Numbered from the stretch's first letter, positions 1-7,973 are shown. The stretch: 64,000 bases of DNA from Streptomyces violaceorubidus (GCF_000717995.1 NZ_JODM01000033.1:5450-69449), one strand, 5' to 3'. The notes: a model not told the origin generated them from the letters alone. Numbers and translations are program-made.

Positions 1-422
1 TGCGCGCCCGCTACGGCGACCGTCTGGACGTACGGCTGCGGCACTTCCCGCTGGAGAAGCACCGGCACGCCTTCGCCGCCGCGCAGGCCGCCGAGGAGGC
101 CTTCGCCCAGGGCAGGGGCTGGGCGTACACCGAGGCCGTCCTGAACCGGGTCGCGGAGCTGGACCGCGCGGGAGAGCCTTTCCTGGTCGAGGTGGCCCGG
201 GAACTGGGTCTGGACGCGGAGGAGTTCGACACGGCGCTGATCGACGGCCGGCACATCCTGATCGTCGACGCCGACCAGGCCGAGGGCAAGGCGATCGGCG
301 TGACCGGCACCCCCACGTACGTGATCGGCGGTGAGCGGCTGGACGGCGGCAAGAGCCAGGAAGGGCTGCGCGAGCGCGTCGAGGAGATCGCCGACCGGCT
401 GCTCGCCGGGCAGCCGGGCTGA
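1..422 (+). CDS. DsbA-family (FrnE-like) thiol oxidoreductase, 3' part
   Basis: The reading frame is open from the left edge and stops with TGA at 420-422, so the N-terminal part, including any CxxC active site, lies outside the window. About 139 residues are visible. They include a helical insert rich in Ala and Glu and the stretch IGVTGTPTYVIGG, the cis-proline loop of the DsbA/FrnE thioredoxin fold (TPTYVIG). The family catalyses disulfide exchange. No signal peptide can be judged. The next gene is convergent and ends 36 bp downstream. The assignment rests on the TPTYVIG loop and the helical insert; the exact substrate is unknown. Confidence 0.8.
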   Translation, partial: RARYGDRLDVRLRHFPLEKHRHAFAAAQAAEEAFAQGRGWAYTEAVLNRVAELDRAGEPFLVEVARELGLDAEEFDTALIDGRHILIVDADQAEGKAIGVTGTPTYVIGGERLDGGKSQEGLRERVEEIADRLLAGQPG

Positions 423-457
423 GGAGCGGCGGCCCGGCCGGGGCCGGCCGCCCGCCG

Positions 458-1282
458 TCACAGCAGCGGCTTGTAGTAGCTGTACCGCGTGGTCCGGTAG
501 CCGAGCGACTCGTAGAGCCGCTCGGCCGGGGTGTTGCCCGCGAAGACGTTGAGGCCGATCAGGGAGCGGCCGGCGCTGATCGCCTGGGCCTCGGCCGCCA
601 GCATCAGGGTGCGGCCGTGGCCCCGGCCCCGGTGGGGCGCGTCGGCCTCGACGCCGAAGACGAAGGCCCGGTCGTCCTGCAACGCCAGCCACAGGACCCC
701 GACCCGCTCGCCCTCGTGTTCCAGCACGCTCAGCAGCACGTTCTCGGTGTCCAGCCCCTGGGGCAGCAGCACTTCGTGGTCGCGGCGGGCCTTCTCGTGC
801 GCGTCGGCCTCGGGCACGCCCCGCTCCGTCCAGGTGCGGGCGTACCGCTGCGACTCGTACGCCTGCCAGGCGGCGAAGTCCTGCGGTGTCATGGGCCGCG
901 TTCGGCTGCCCGCGGGCAGGACGGGCGGGGTGGCGCCGAGCGGCTTGGTCATGGCGCGGTTGCGCAGGACGTAGCCGAGCGTCTGCGCGAGCCGGGTGCC
1001 CGCCTCGGCGTCGCCGGGGACGCCCGCCTCGATCTGCCCGCAGCCCCAGGCCCGCGCCACCTCCTCCGCGGCGAGCGCGGCCACCGTGCCCCGGCCGCGC
1101 CGCCGGTCCGGCTCGTCGACGCGCAGCGTGTGGATCACGGCCACCGAGTCGCCGAGGGAGGACGAGGTGCCGAGGTGCAGCACGCCGACGGGGCGGCTGT
1201 TCACGCACACCTGGTAGTGGCGCGAACGGGTCCCGTCGGCGGTGCGCTGGAGCGGCTCGGTCGGCCGCAGGGTCGTGGTCAT
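458..1282 (-). CDS. Tandem GNAT-domain N-acetyltransferase
   Basis: A 274-residue protein from ATG at 1282; an in-frame GTG at 1300 would add six residues, and neither has a convincing ribosome site. Two acetyl-CoA-binding GNAT units follow each other. The first, about residues 20-125, has RVDEPDRRRGRGTVAALAAEEV. The second, about 130-274, has GVEADAPHRGRGHGRTLMLAAE and ends NTPAERLYESLGYRTTRYSYYKPL, the usual C-terminal GNAT signature. The RGRG motifs fit the Q/RxxGxG/A pyrophosphate-binding loop. The substrate cannot be told. The gene is convergent with the DsbA-like gene and may be read with the gene upstream at 1349. Confidence 0.85.
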   Translation of the reverse strand: MTTTLRPTEPLQRTADGTRSRHYQVCVNSRPVGVLHLGTSSSLGDSVAVIHTLRVDEPDRRRGRGTVAALAAEEVARAWGCGQIEAGVPGDAEAGTRLAQTLGYVLRNRAMTKPLGATPPVLPAGSRTRPMTPQDFAAWQAYESQRYARTWTERGVPEADAHEKARRDHEVLLPQGLDTENVLLSVLEHEGERVGVLWLALQDDRAFVFGVEADAPHRGRGHGRTLMLAAEAQAISAGRSLIGLNVFAGNTPAERLYESLGYRTTRYSYYKPLL

Positions 1283-1348
1283 CACCGCAGTTCTACCCAC
1301 CGTGGACGAGAACGGCAGCCGAATATCGGCGGCTTCGCGGCTCCGGGG

Positions 1349-2170
1349 TCACGGATCCAGGTCGTCCCCGGACCGCTCCTCGAAGATCCGCATGGCCTTG
1401 GCGGTCACCGGTCCCGGTGCGCCGGGCAGTTCGCGGTCGTCGACGCGGTGCACGGCCTGGACGTCCCGCAGGGTCGAGGTGAGGAAGACCTCGTCGGCGC
1501 GCTCCAGGACGTCCAGCGGGAGGTCGCTCTCGCGGGCGCCGGTCCACTCGACGGCCAGGGCGCGGGTGATCCCGGGGAGGCAGCCGGAGGCGACCGGCGG
1601 GGTGTGGATCTCGCCGTCGAGGACGACGAAGACGTTGGACCCGGTCCCCTCGCACAGCTGCCCGACCGTGTTGCCGAACAGCGCCTCGGAGGCGCCCCGT
1701 TCACGGGCGCGGGCCAGGGCGACGACGTTCTCGGCGTAGGAGGTGGTCTTCAGTCCGGTGAGCGCGCCGCGTTCGTTGCGGGTCCACGGCACGGTGATCA
1801 CGGCGGTGGAGTCGGGGCGGCGGCCGGTCTCACCGAGGGCGACGACGAGGGTCGGGCCGTGTTCGCCGCGGTCCGAGCCGAGGGGGCCGTGGCCGCCGGT
1901 GCAGGTGATGCGCAGCCGGCCGAGCGGCATCGGGTTGGCGTCGAGGACGGCGGCGCAGGCGCGGCGCACCTCGTCGAGGTCGGGGTCGGGCAGGCCGAGG
2001 CCGCGGGCCGAGCGGGTCAGCCGGTCCAGGTGCCGGGTCAGTGCGAACGGCCTGCCGTCCACCGCCTTCACCGTCTCGAAGATGCCGTCGCCCACGGTCA
2101 GTCCGTGGTCGAGGACGGAGACGCGGGCGGACTCGATGTCCTGCAACCCGCCGTCGAGCCAGATCTTCAC
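1349..2170 (-). CDS. pabC: Aminodeoxychorismate lyase (class IV aminotransferase fold)
   Basis: A 273-residue PLP enzyme of fold type IV. It should convert 4-amino-4-deoxychorismate to p-aminobenzoate and pyruvate for folate synthesis. Visible motifs are the N-terminal VLDHGLTVGDGIFET, the lysine region GLKTTSYAENVVALARA (PLP lysine), and EALFGNTVGQLCEGTGSNVFVV followed by PGITRALAVE. The GTG start at 2170 overlaps the TGA of the upstream pabB-like gene in a GTGA tetramer, implying translational coupling. A branched-chain or D-amino-acid aminotransferase role is the main alternative, but the coupling to a chorismate-binding enzyme favours pabC. Confidence 0.85.
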   Translation of the reverse strand: MKIWLDGGLQDIESARVSVLDHGLTVGDGIFETVKAVDGRPFALTRHLDRLTRSARGLGLPDPDLDEVRRACAAVLDANPMPLGRLRITCTGGHGPLGSDRGEHGPTLVVALGETGRRPDSTAVITVPWTRNERGALTGLKTTSYAENVVALARARERGASEALFGNTVGQLCEGTGSNVFVVLDGEIHTPPVASGCLPGITRALAVEWTGARESDLPLDVLERADEVFLTSTLRDVQAVHRVDDRELPGAPGPVTAKAMRIFEERSGDDLDP

Positions 2171-3228
2171 GTCGCCAACGCCTCTCCGGTTCCGTTCGCC
2201 TCGTACGCCCCCGACGCTATCGCGAGCAGCCGGGCGGCCTTCAGTTCGGTCTCCCGCCACTCGCCCTGCGGGTCGGAGCCCCAGGTGATGCCGGCGCCGG
2301 TGCCGAAGCGCAGCCGCGCGGAGCCGTCGGTGGCCCGGTCGATCCAGAAGGTACGGATGCCGACGGCCAGCCCACCCGTGCCCCGGTCGGCGTCGACCCA
2401 GCCGACGCCCCCGCAGTACGGGCCCCGGGGCGCGGTCTCCAGGGCCTCGATGATCCGCAGGGCGCTGGACTTGGGCGCGCCGGTGACGGATCCGGGCGGG
2501 AAGGCGGCGTCGAGCAGTTCGGGCCACCCGGCGTCCGCGGACAGCTCGCCGCACACCGTGGAGACCAGGTGGACCAGGCCCGGGTGCTTCTCGACGGCGC
2601 ACAGGTCGGGCACGGTGACCGTGCCGGTGGCGCAGACCCGCCCCAGGTCGTTGCGGACCAGGTCCACGATCATGACGTTCTCGGCGTAGTCCTTCTCCAG
2701 CAGGTCGGCCTCGGTCCGCCCGGTCCCCTTGATCGGCCCGGACTCGACCGTGCGGCCGTCCCGGCGCAGGAACAGCTCGGGCGAGGCGGTGGCGATCTCG
2801 ACGCCGTGCCCGGGCAGCCGAATCGTTCCGGCATACGGCGCCGGGTTGCCGCGGGCCAGCAGGGCGGTGAGCGCGTCCACGTCGGCGCCGGGGTCCACGG
2901 GCGCCGAGAGCACCCGGCAGAGGTTGGCCTGGTAGACCTCGCCGGCGGCGATGTGCGCGCGGATGCGTCGTACGCCGGCTGTGTACGCGGCGCGGTCGAG
3001 CGACGACGTCCAGTCGCCGGCGGCGGGGCCCCGCCACGCTCCCGCCGTGGGCGCGGGAACCGGTTCGGTCCGCACCTGTGCGAAGCGTGCGCAGGTCAGG
3101 CGTCCTTCGAAGTCCGCGCAGACCGCCCAGAACCCCTCGGAGTCGAGGGCGGCGGGATCGCTCGTGACGTCGAGGAGGCCGGTGGCGAGACGGTCGCCGA
3201 AGCGGGCGAGGGGAGGGAGGCCGAGCAC
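2167..3228 (-). CDS. pabB: Aminodeoxychorismate synthase component I (chorismate-binding enzyme)
   Basis: A 353-residue chorismate-binding protein of the anthranilate/aminodeoxychorismate synthase family. The catalytic core is clear: AHIAAGEVYQANLCRVLS, then ASPELFLRR, ESGPIKGTGRTEADLL, MIVDLVRNDLGRVC and FPPGSVTGAPKSSALRIIE. The N-terminal region is shorter than in classic PabB and there is no fused glutamine amidotransferase, so a separate PabA would supply ammonia. The start is GTG at 3228. The stop overlaps the start of the lyase gene, forming a two-step pABA module. Menaquinone or anthranilate enzymes are alternatives, but the pairing with a PabC homologue supports pABA. Confidence 0.87.
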   Translation of the reverse strand: MLGLPPLARFGDRLATGLLDVTSDPAALDSEGFWAVCADFEGRLTCARFAQVRTEPVPAPTAGAWRGPAAGDWTSSLDRAAYTAGVRRIRAHIAAGEVYQANLCRVLSAPVDPGADVDALTALLARGNPAPYAGTIRLPGHGVEIATASPELFLRRDGRTVESGPIKGTGRTEADLLEKDYAENVMIVDLVRNDLGRVCATGTVTVPDLCAVEKHPGLVHLVSTVCGELSADAGWPELLDAAFPPGSVTGAPKSSALRIIEALETAPRGPYCGGVGWVDADRGTGGLAVGIRTFWIDRATDGSARLRFGTGAGITWGSDPQGEWRETELKAARLLAIASGAYEANGTGEALAT

Positions 3229-3405
3229 GCTGTCGAGTCTAGGCCGGTGGCCCCGAGATGACCCGAACGTGTCCTTCCGGGTGCCCTGACCTGGTCCGCG
3301 AGCGGACGCACCGCAGCACGCTGCGCAAACGCGTTTTTGTGCTGGCCCCGGAATCCGCTAGAGTTCATCACGTCGCCGGGCCGCGCAAGCGGACCGAACC
3401 GACAG

Positions 3406-3478
3406 GCGGACGTAGCTCAGTTGGTAGAGCGCAACCTTGCCAAGGTTGAGGTCGCGAGTTCGAGCCTCGTCGTCCGCT
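3406..3478 (+). tRNA. tRNA-Gly (anticodon GCC)
   Basis: 73 nt. Acceptor stem GCGGACG pairs with CGTCCGC and the discriminator is T. The D arm is TAGCTCAGTTGGTAGAGC. The anticodon loop TTGCCAA sits on stem CAACC/GGTTG, giving GCC. The T arm contains GTTCGAGCC. CCA is not encoded. First of five tRNA genes in a row. Confidence 0.97.
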
Positions 3479-3516
3479 CGCAGGAACAGGGGGCCTCCCG
3501 GGCCTTCTGCACTCCT

Positions 3517-3587
3517 GGTGGAGTGGCCGAGAGGCGAGGCAACGGCCTGCAAAGCCGTCTACACGGGTTCAAATCCCGTCTCCACCT
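3517..3587 (+). tRNA. tRNA-Cys (anticodon GCA)
   Basis: 71 nt with acceptor GGTGGAG/CTCCACC and discriminator T, as expected for Cys. The anticodon loop CTGCAAA on stem ACGGC/GCCGT gives GCA. T arm GGGTTCAAATCCC. CCA follows directly in the DNA (3588-3590), unlike its neighbours. Confidence 0.97.
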
Positions 3588-3591
3588 CCAA

Positions 3592-3663
3592 GGACGATTA
3601 GCTCAGCGGGAGAGCGCTTCCCTGACACGGAAGAGGTCACTGGTTCAATCCCAGTATCGTCCA
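3592..3663 (+). tRNA. tRNA-Val (anticodon GAC), copy 1
   Basis: 72 nt. Acceptor GGACGAT/ATCGTCC, discriminator A. The anticodon loop CTGACAC on stem CTTCC/GGAAG gives GAC. T arm CTGGTTCAATCCCAG. It starts two bases after the CCA of tRNA-Cys, so the genes are probably co-transcribed. Confidence 0.97.
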
Positions 3664-3699
3664 CTGATCCGCCTGGATCACCGATCCGTACGGATCCCC

Positions 3700-3771
3700 G
3701 CGCGATTAGCTCAGCGGGAGAGCGCTTCCCTGACACGGAAGAGGTCACTGGTTCAATCCCAGTATCGCGCA
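3700..3771 (+). tRNA. tRNA-Val (anticodon GAC), copy 2, variant acceptor stem
   Basis: 72 nt. The body from D arm to T arm is identical to copies 1 and 3, but the acceptor stem is GCGCGAT/ATCGCGC. Pairs 2 and 3 differ from the other copies and both changes are compensated on the 3' side, so pairing is intact. Discriminator A. Confidence 0.97.
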
Positions 3772-3792
3772 CGCAGTAATCGCACCACTCCC

Positions 3793-3864
3793 GGACGATT
3801 AGCTCAGCGGGAGAGCGCTTCCCTGACACGGAAGAGGTCACTGGTTCAATCCCAGTATCGTCCA
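3793..3864 (+). tRNA. tRNA-Val (anticodon GAC), copy 3
   Basis: 72 nt and identical to copy 1, with acceptor GGACGAT/ATCGTCC and anticodon loop CTGACAC. The last gene of the cluster, followed within 8 bp by a strong terminator hairpin. Confidence 0.97.
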
Positions 3865-3871
3865 CACGGAA

Positions 3872-3908
3872 CGAAGCCCCCGGCCGCCTCGAGCGGCCGG
3901 GGGCTTCG
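3872..3908. terminator. Terminator between tRNA cluster and zinc-ribbon gene
   Basis: A perfect 16-bp stem, arms 3872-3887 and 3893-3908, with a 5-nt loop. It sits between the rightward tRNA cluster and the leftward gene ending at 3920, so it can stop transcription from both sides. No U-tract, as usual in Streptomyces. Confidence 0.88.
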
Positions 3909-3919
3909 TCGTGGGCGGA

Positions 3920-4207
3920 TCAGCTGGAGAAGAGCATGCGGCCGAAGCTCTTCTGGCGGTGGTGGCCGTAGTGACCGTGGCCGCCGTGCTGCGGGGCGCC
4001 CCAGGCCGGGGGCTGGGCCGCCGGGTACGCCTGCGGGGCGGCGGGCGGGGCCGGCGGCGCGGGCTGGGACCACTGGGCCTCCAGGCGGGTCAGCGACTCC
4101 AGCTCGCCGTAGTCGAGGAAGATGCCGCGGCAGCCGCTGCACTGCTCGATCTGAACGCCGTTGCGGTTGTAGGTGTGCATCGGTGCGTGGCACTTGGGGC
4201 ACTGCAT
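3920..4207 (-). CDS. TFIIB-type zinc-ribbon protein
   Basis: A 95-residue protein that opens with MQCPKCHAPM and continues with EQCSGCRGIFLDYGELE. The two CxxC pairs about 20 residues apart form the zf-TFIIB zinc ribbon (about residues 3-41). The rest is a low-complexity tail rich in Pro, Ala, Gly and His, ending QKSFGRMLFSS. The family is widespread in bacteria and its function is not established; metal or nucleic-acid binding is possible. ATG at 4207. It is the only gene between the tRNA terminator and the phosphotransferase, and is probably transcribed alone. Confidence 0.88.
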   Translation of the reverse strand: MQCPKCHAPMHTYNRNGVQIEQCSGCRGIFLDYGELESLTRLEAQWSQPAPPAPPAAPQAYPAAQPPAWGAPQHGGHGHYGHHRQKSFGRMLFSS

Positions 4208-4308
4208 GCTCGGCTCAACTCCTCGCCGGTCGGTCCTGCTTCGCGTATCGCCAGGACAGACTCTGTCCCGCCGCGGGTCGGTTGCACCCTACTTCGCGGA
4301 ACTTCGGC

Positions 4309-5244
4309 TCAACCCCGAGGGGCCGCGGGCGGGACGGACGCCATGCGCGCGCAGGCGTCGACCAGGGCGCGTTCGACCTCGTCCAGCGGCCGGTCCTCCA
4401 GGGCCGTCTTGGTGACGGCCCTGGCGGCGGTCTGGGCGGTGAGGGCGCGGGCGGGGACGTCCAGGGCGGGCCAGGGGTCGCCGTCGGCGGGGACGGCGGG
4501 GCCGTCGGCGGCGCGGTAGGCGGTCAGGAAGCGGTGCCACGCGTCGGGTGGGAGCAGCCCGCAGGCGTACCAGGCCGCGGGGCGGGCCAGGTCCCAGGCC
4601 GCCATGCCGGTGCCGAGGTCGTCGACGTCGATCAGCAGCCAGGGGCCCGCGGGAGCGGGGTGGCGTATGAGCTGGCCGAGGTGGAGGTCGCCGTGGCAGA
4701 GGGTGGTCGTGTCCGGCATGGCGGCCTCGCCGCGCGCCCAGGCGGGGAGCGCCGCCCAGGCCGCGAGCACGGGCGCGGTGGCGGAGTGACCGGGGGCGGT
4801 GTCCCGGAGCCGGGTCGCGGCCAGGGCCGCCTTCGCGGGGCCGCGCATCGGGGGCACGGGGGTGGGGGCCGGGGTGCGGTGGAGGCGGGCGAGGAGGGTG
4901 GCCGCGGCCTCCCACGGAGCGGCGTCCGGGTCCTGCGGGTCGACGGGCTCGCCGTAGGGCCAGTACGTGACGAGCCGCCCGTGCAGGTCGGCGGGGGTCG
5001 GGGCCAGCGGGGGCAGGAGCACGCCGGGGAGGTGGGCGGCGGCCGTGACACGGAGGGCCAGCTCGGCGGGGTCGGCGTCCACGGCGTGCGCCTTGGCGAC
5101 GGTGCCCGCGTGCCGGACAACGGTGGCGTCGGGGCGGTCGGCGAGGGTGGCCGCGCCGCAGGGACAGGCCGGGGTGCGGGCGTGGGCCGTCTCCCTGACG
5201 CGGGCCGCGAGGGCGGGGAGGAGGGCGTGGGCGTCCGTGGTCAC
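4309..5244 (-). CDS. Aminoglycoside phosphotransferase (APH)-fold protein
   Basis: About 311 residues from GTG at 5244. The open frame continues upstream through repetitive DNA, so this first plausible GTG before MTTDAHALL-like sequence was chosen. Kinase-fold signatures are TLCHGDLHLGQLI (HGDxH catalytic loop, Asp as catalytic base) and WLLIDVDDLGTGMAAWDLARP (metal-binding DVDD). The N-terminal lobe is Ala-rich and ends in VTYWPYGEPV. Family members phosphorylate small molecules such as aminoglycosides, choline or macrolides. No resistance context is present, so a metabolic substrate is equally likely. The 5' side borders the 40-bp degenerate repeats. Confidence 0.78.
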   Translation of the reverse strand: MTTDAHALLPALAARVRETAHARTPACPCGAATLADRPDATVVRHAGTVAKAHAVDADPAELALRVTAAAHLPGVLLPPLAPTPADLHGRLVTYWPYGEPVDPQDPDAAPWEAAATLLARLHRTPAPTPVPPMRGPAKAALAATRLRDTAPGHSATAPVLAAWAALPAWARGEAAMPDTTTLCHGDLHLGQLIRHPAPAGPWLLIDVDDLGTGMAAWDLARPAAWYACGLLPPDAWHRFLTAYRAADGPAVPADGDPWPALDVPARALTAQTAARAVTKTALEDRPLDEVERALVDACARMASVPPAAPRG

Positions 5245-5269
5245 GTGGTGAGGGTACGCAAGCAGGGCG

Positions 5270-5610
5270 GCGGCCAGGCCCCGGGCCCGGCCCCGGTCCC
5301 GGTCCCGGTCCCGACCCGATCCGGCCCGTACTGGTCCTTCTTCGGTCCGGCACCGGTCCCGCTCAGGTCCCCGCGGCCCGGCACCGGTTCCGCCTTCCAG
5401 GGGGCGTCCGTACCGCCTGGGGGCTGGTCGCCGGGCCCGCTTTGCATACCCCGGGGGTCGGTCGCCGGGCCGGAACGACACCCGCGCCACTTGAGGGCCG
5501 GTCACCGCGGCCGTACGACACCCGCACCCCCTGGGGGCCGGTCGTCGGGGCGCGCACGACACCCGCGCCACGTGGGGGCCGGTTGTCGTGGCCGTGCGTC
5601 GGAGTTTCGC
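5270..5610. repeat. Degenerate tandem repeats (6-bp and about 40-bp units)
   Basis: Two arrays lie in the gap upstream of the APH-fold gene. Near 5285-5320 a GGTCCC hexamer is repeated several times. From 5426 to about 5605 a unit of 40-41 bp recurs: full copies at 5460-5499, 5500-5539 and 5540-5580, with partial copies at 5426-5459 and 5581 onward. Each copy carries ACGACACCCGC followed by TGGGGGCC (TTGAGGGCC in the first full copy). No protein frame across it looks like a real gene. Confidence 0.75.
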
Positions 5611-5626
5611 CGTGCGGGGGAAAGGC

Positions 5627-5660
5627 AATGCCGGCGCAGCTCCCCAGCTGCGCCGGCATT
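5627..5660. terminator. Terminator downstream of small membrane protein gene
   Basis: A perfect 15-bp stem (5627-5641 with 5646-5660) and CCCC loop. It lies 87 bp beyond the stop of the leftward gene at 5747. Confidence 0.8.
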
Positions 5661-5746
5661 CTGCCGTCCGCCGCACCCCCGTCCCCACGGGGTTTCATGG
5701 ATGGGTGTCCCCGCCCGGACCGCTCTTCCGGGCCTGGGGTCGCCGC

Positions 5747-5929
5747 TCAGCGCCCCAGCACCGCACCCACGGACGACGCCTGTGTGGCCACTGTCTCCCA
5801 CCCGTCGAAGACGAGGAGGAGCAGGACCGCCAGGGGCAGGGCCATGAGCGTCGCCACCGCGGGGTGGCGACGGCCTTGACGGCGGCTTTGCCGGGTGCGG
5901 AGCAGCGTCCGCGGAACCGTCTGGGCCAT
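5747..5929 (-). CDS. Small single-pass membrane protein
   Basis: A 60-residue protein. A very basic N-terminus (RTLLRTRQSRRQGRRH) is followed by one hydrophobic helix, VATLMALPLAVLLLLVF (about residues 25-41), and a short outer tail ending SSVGAVLGR. The positive-inside rule predicts N-in, C-out. The ATG at 5929 has a good ribosome site, AGGAGAGGGACC. A hairpin terminator follows and a palindrome-bearing promoter precedes. I do not recognise the family. The basic segment plus helix would suit a membrane-anchored binding or regulatory role, but that is inference. Confidence 0.72.
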   Translation of the reverse strand: MAQTVPRTLLRTRQSRRQGRRHPAVATLMALPLAVLLLLVFDGWETVATQASSVGAVLGR

Positions 5930-5962
5930 GGTCCCTCTCCTGACCGTTTCGTTGTCTCGTGC

Positions 5963-6044
5963 AGCGGCGGGTGTCTGACCTCGGGGGACGAGTGCTGCAC
6001 CCGCCGCTTGACCTCAAATCTAGGCGTCGGGCGATCGCCGGACG
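5963..6044 (-). promoter_or_regulatory. Probable promoter, operator and 5' hairpin of small membrane protein gene
   Basis: Reading leftward, a 20-bp near-palindrome (6025-6044, 18 of 20 positions symmetric, centred on GGCGATCGCC) abuts a -10-like TAGATT (6022-6017). An 11-bp inverted repeat then lies in the would-be leader (arms 5963-5973 and 5998-6008). Palindrome over the -35 region plus -10 suggests a repressor site. Confidence 0.45.
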
Positions 6045-6517
6045 TCATGCCCTCGTACCGATTGCCGGGCCTCCCGGAGGATGAGCCGTCACCTGCCGAG
6101 TACTCCCCTGGGTGGAGACCGGCTCCCGGGTCTCGGGGTCTTCCCGGACGGGGTGCCCAGCGTGTGCCGGTATCTCCGGACTGTCCGGTGACTTCCCTCA
6201 CTTCGATCACCTCCCGGCACGCCTCCGCGCCCGCCCCGGGGCCCACTCGGCCCGCCACCGCGCCGTACGTGCGCGGCCTCGCCCCGCCGCGCCCGGCCGT
6301 CACCGGCCGGTCCCGCTCTCCCGGCTCAATCCCCCCGCCCCGGCTGCCGGTTGGGATCAAGGACGGGGCGTGGCCGCCGCGTCCCCGGATGCGCTGACCG
6401 CCTCTCAACTCTCGCACCGGGCACTGACAATCCGTTCTCGCGAGAGGGCGCGGCCTCTGCGCGCGGGCGGCCGTGGAAACGTAAGCTGTGGCACGTCACA
6501 GGGACCGGGCAGCGGGG
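6045..6517. other. Gap with no supported gene
   Basis: About 470 bp between the small membrane protein promoter and the kinase gene. Open frames exist on both strands, but they lack recognisable domains, ribosome sites and consistent codon position bias. No strong hairpin was found. It presumably holds the kinase promoter. Confidence 0.5.
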
Positions 6518-7954
6518 ATGAACATGGCGATGATGCGCCTGAGGCGCGAGGACCCGCGCGTCGTCGGCTCGTTCAGGCTTCATAGGCGGCTCGGCGCGGG
6601 TGGAATGGGCGTGGTCTACCTGGGCTCCGACAAGAAGGGGCAGCGGGTCGCGCTGAAGGTCATCCGGCCGGACCTGGCGGAGGACCAGGAGTTCCGGTCA
6701 CGGTTCGCGCGCGAGGTGTCGGCGGCCCGGCGCATCCGGGGGGGCTGCACGGCCCGGCTGGTCGCCGCGGACCTGGAGGCGGACCGACCCTGGTTCGCCA
6801 CGCAGTACGTCCCCGGCCCCTCCCTGCACGACAAGGTCGTCGACGGGGGCCCGCTCGTCGCGGCCGACGTCGCGGCCGTGGGTGCCGCGCTGTCCGAGGG
6901 ACTGGTCGCCGTGCACGAGGCCGGGGTGGTGCACCGGGACCTCAAGCCGTCCAACATCCTGCTGTCCCCGAAGGGGCCGCGGATCATCGACTTCGGCATC
7001 GCCTGGGCGACCGGTGCCTCCACCCTCACGCACGTCGGCACCGCGGTCGGCTCCCCCGGGTTCCTCGCGCCGGAGCAGGTGCGCGGGGCCGCCGTCACCC
7101 CGGCCACGGACGTGTTCTCGCTCGGTGCCACGCTGGCGTACGCGTCGATGGGCGACTCGCCCTTCGGGCACGGCAGTTCCGAGGTGATGCTCTACCGCGT
7201 GGTGCACGAGGAGGCCCAGCTGCACGGGGTCCCGGACGCGCTCGCCCCGCTGGTGCGGGCCTGCCTCGCCAAGGACCCCGAGGAACGCCCCAGCACCCTG
7301 CAACTGTCGCTGCGGCTCAAGGAGATCGCCGCCCGGGAGGCCCAGGGCATGGCCGACGTACGGCCGCCCGCGCCGCGCAGTGGTGAGGCGGACGTGCCCA
7401 CGGGGCGGCTCGCCGACACCTACCCGGAGCGTGCCCAGCGGCGACCGCAGGGCCGGCCCGGCGCGCAGGGCACTCCCCCGCCGCGCGGCGCGTCCGCGTC
7501 ACGGGGGCAGGTGCCTAGGGGTTCCGCTCCGTCGCGGGGCGGAACGCCTGCGCGTGGCTCCGGTCCCTCGCGCGGCGGTACGCCGTCGCGGGGCGGCGGT
7601 ACGGGGGCCCGGTCCGGGTCCCGGCCCGTGCCGTCCTCCCGCGACACGACCGGCCGGAACGCCTCCCGCAACGACGGTGGCCGGTCCGCACCGCGCGGCG
7701 GAGCCGGCCGTACGGGGTCCAGGACGACGGGGACCGGCTGGCGGCGGCCCGCCAATCCCCGGCTGCTGCGCCAGCGCCTGTTCGTGTTCGTGGTCGTGAC
7801 GCTGCTGGTGGCGCTGGGCATCGCCGCCGCCCAGGGCTGCCAGGGGCCCTCGCGCGGGCTCGGCGACGAGCGGGGCGGCGTGCTGCGGGCGGCGCAGCAG
7901 GAGCGCGTGGACCCGTCCGGCGGCCTTCCGGGGCGGCGTACCCCCGAGCTCTGA
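6518..7954 (+). CDS. Membrane-anchored serine/threonine protein kinase
   Basis: About 478 residues from ATG at 6518; ATG at 6524 sits at a better distance from GCGGGGA and is an alternative. The Hanks-type domain spans about residues 18-280: glycine loop LGAGGMGVVYLG, catalytic Lys in VALKVI (about 47), HRDLKPSNILL (about 138), DFGIAWA, and SPGFLAPEQVRG in the activation segment. A long low-complexity linker rich in Arg, Gly, Ser and Pro (about 290-415) follows, then one helix, RLFVFVVVTLLVALGIAAA, near 423-445. The short outer tail has no PASTA repeats, so the sensed ligand is unclear. It stands alone, convergent with the methyltransferase gene. Confidence 0.92.
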   Translation: MNMAMMRLRREDPRVVGSFRLHRRLGAGGMGVVYLGSDKKGQRVALKVIRPDLAEDQEFRSRFAREVSAARRIRGGCTARLVAADLEADRPWFATQYVPGPSLHDKVVDGGPLVAADVAAVGAALSEGLVAVHEAGVVHRDLKPSNILLSPKGPRIIDFGIAWATGASTLTHVGTAVGSPGFLAPEQVRGAAVTPATDVFSLGATLAYASMGDSPFGHGSSEVMLYRVVHEEAQLHGVPDALAPLVRACLAKDPEERPSTLQLSLRLKEIAAREAQGMADVRPPAPRSGEADVPTGRLADTYPERAQRRPQGRPGAQGTPPPRGASASRGQVPRGSAPSRGGTPARGSGPSRGGTPSRGGGTGARSGSRPVPSSRDTTGRNASRNDGGRSAPRGGAGRTGSRTTGTGWRRPANPRLLRQRLFVFVVVTLLVALGIAAAQGCQGPSRGLGDERGGVLRAAQQERVDPSGGLPGRRTPEL

Positions 7955-7973
7955 GGGCAGCGCCCGAAGCGGC

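Noticed and set aside
617..2689. A 690-codon open frame opposite the GNAT and pab genes
   Set aside because: It is the antisense of three genes with clear domains. High GC removes stops, giving long false frames.
3406..3864. Integrated element at the tRNA cluster
   Set aside because: No integrase, no partial tRNA duplication and no foreign-looking genes nearby.
3337..5847. A long rightward frame across the tRNA cluster
   Set aside because: It crosses five tRNA genes and two terminators and has no domain.
5930..6517. Small ORFs in the gap before the kinase
   Set aside because: No domains, ribosome sites or codon bias on either strand.
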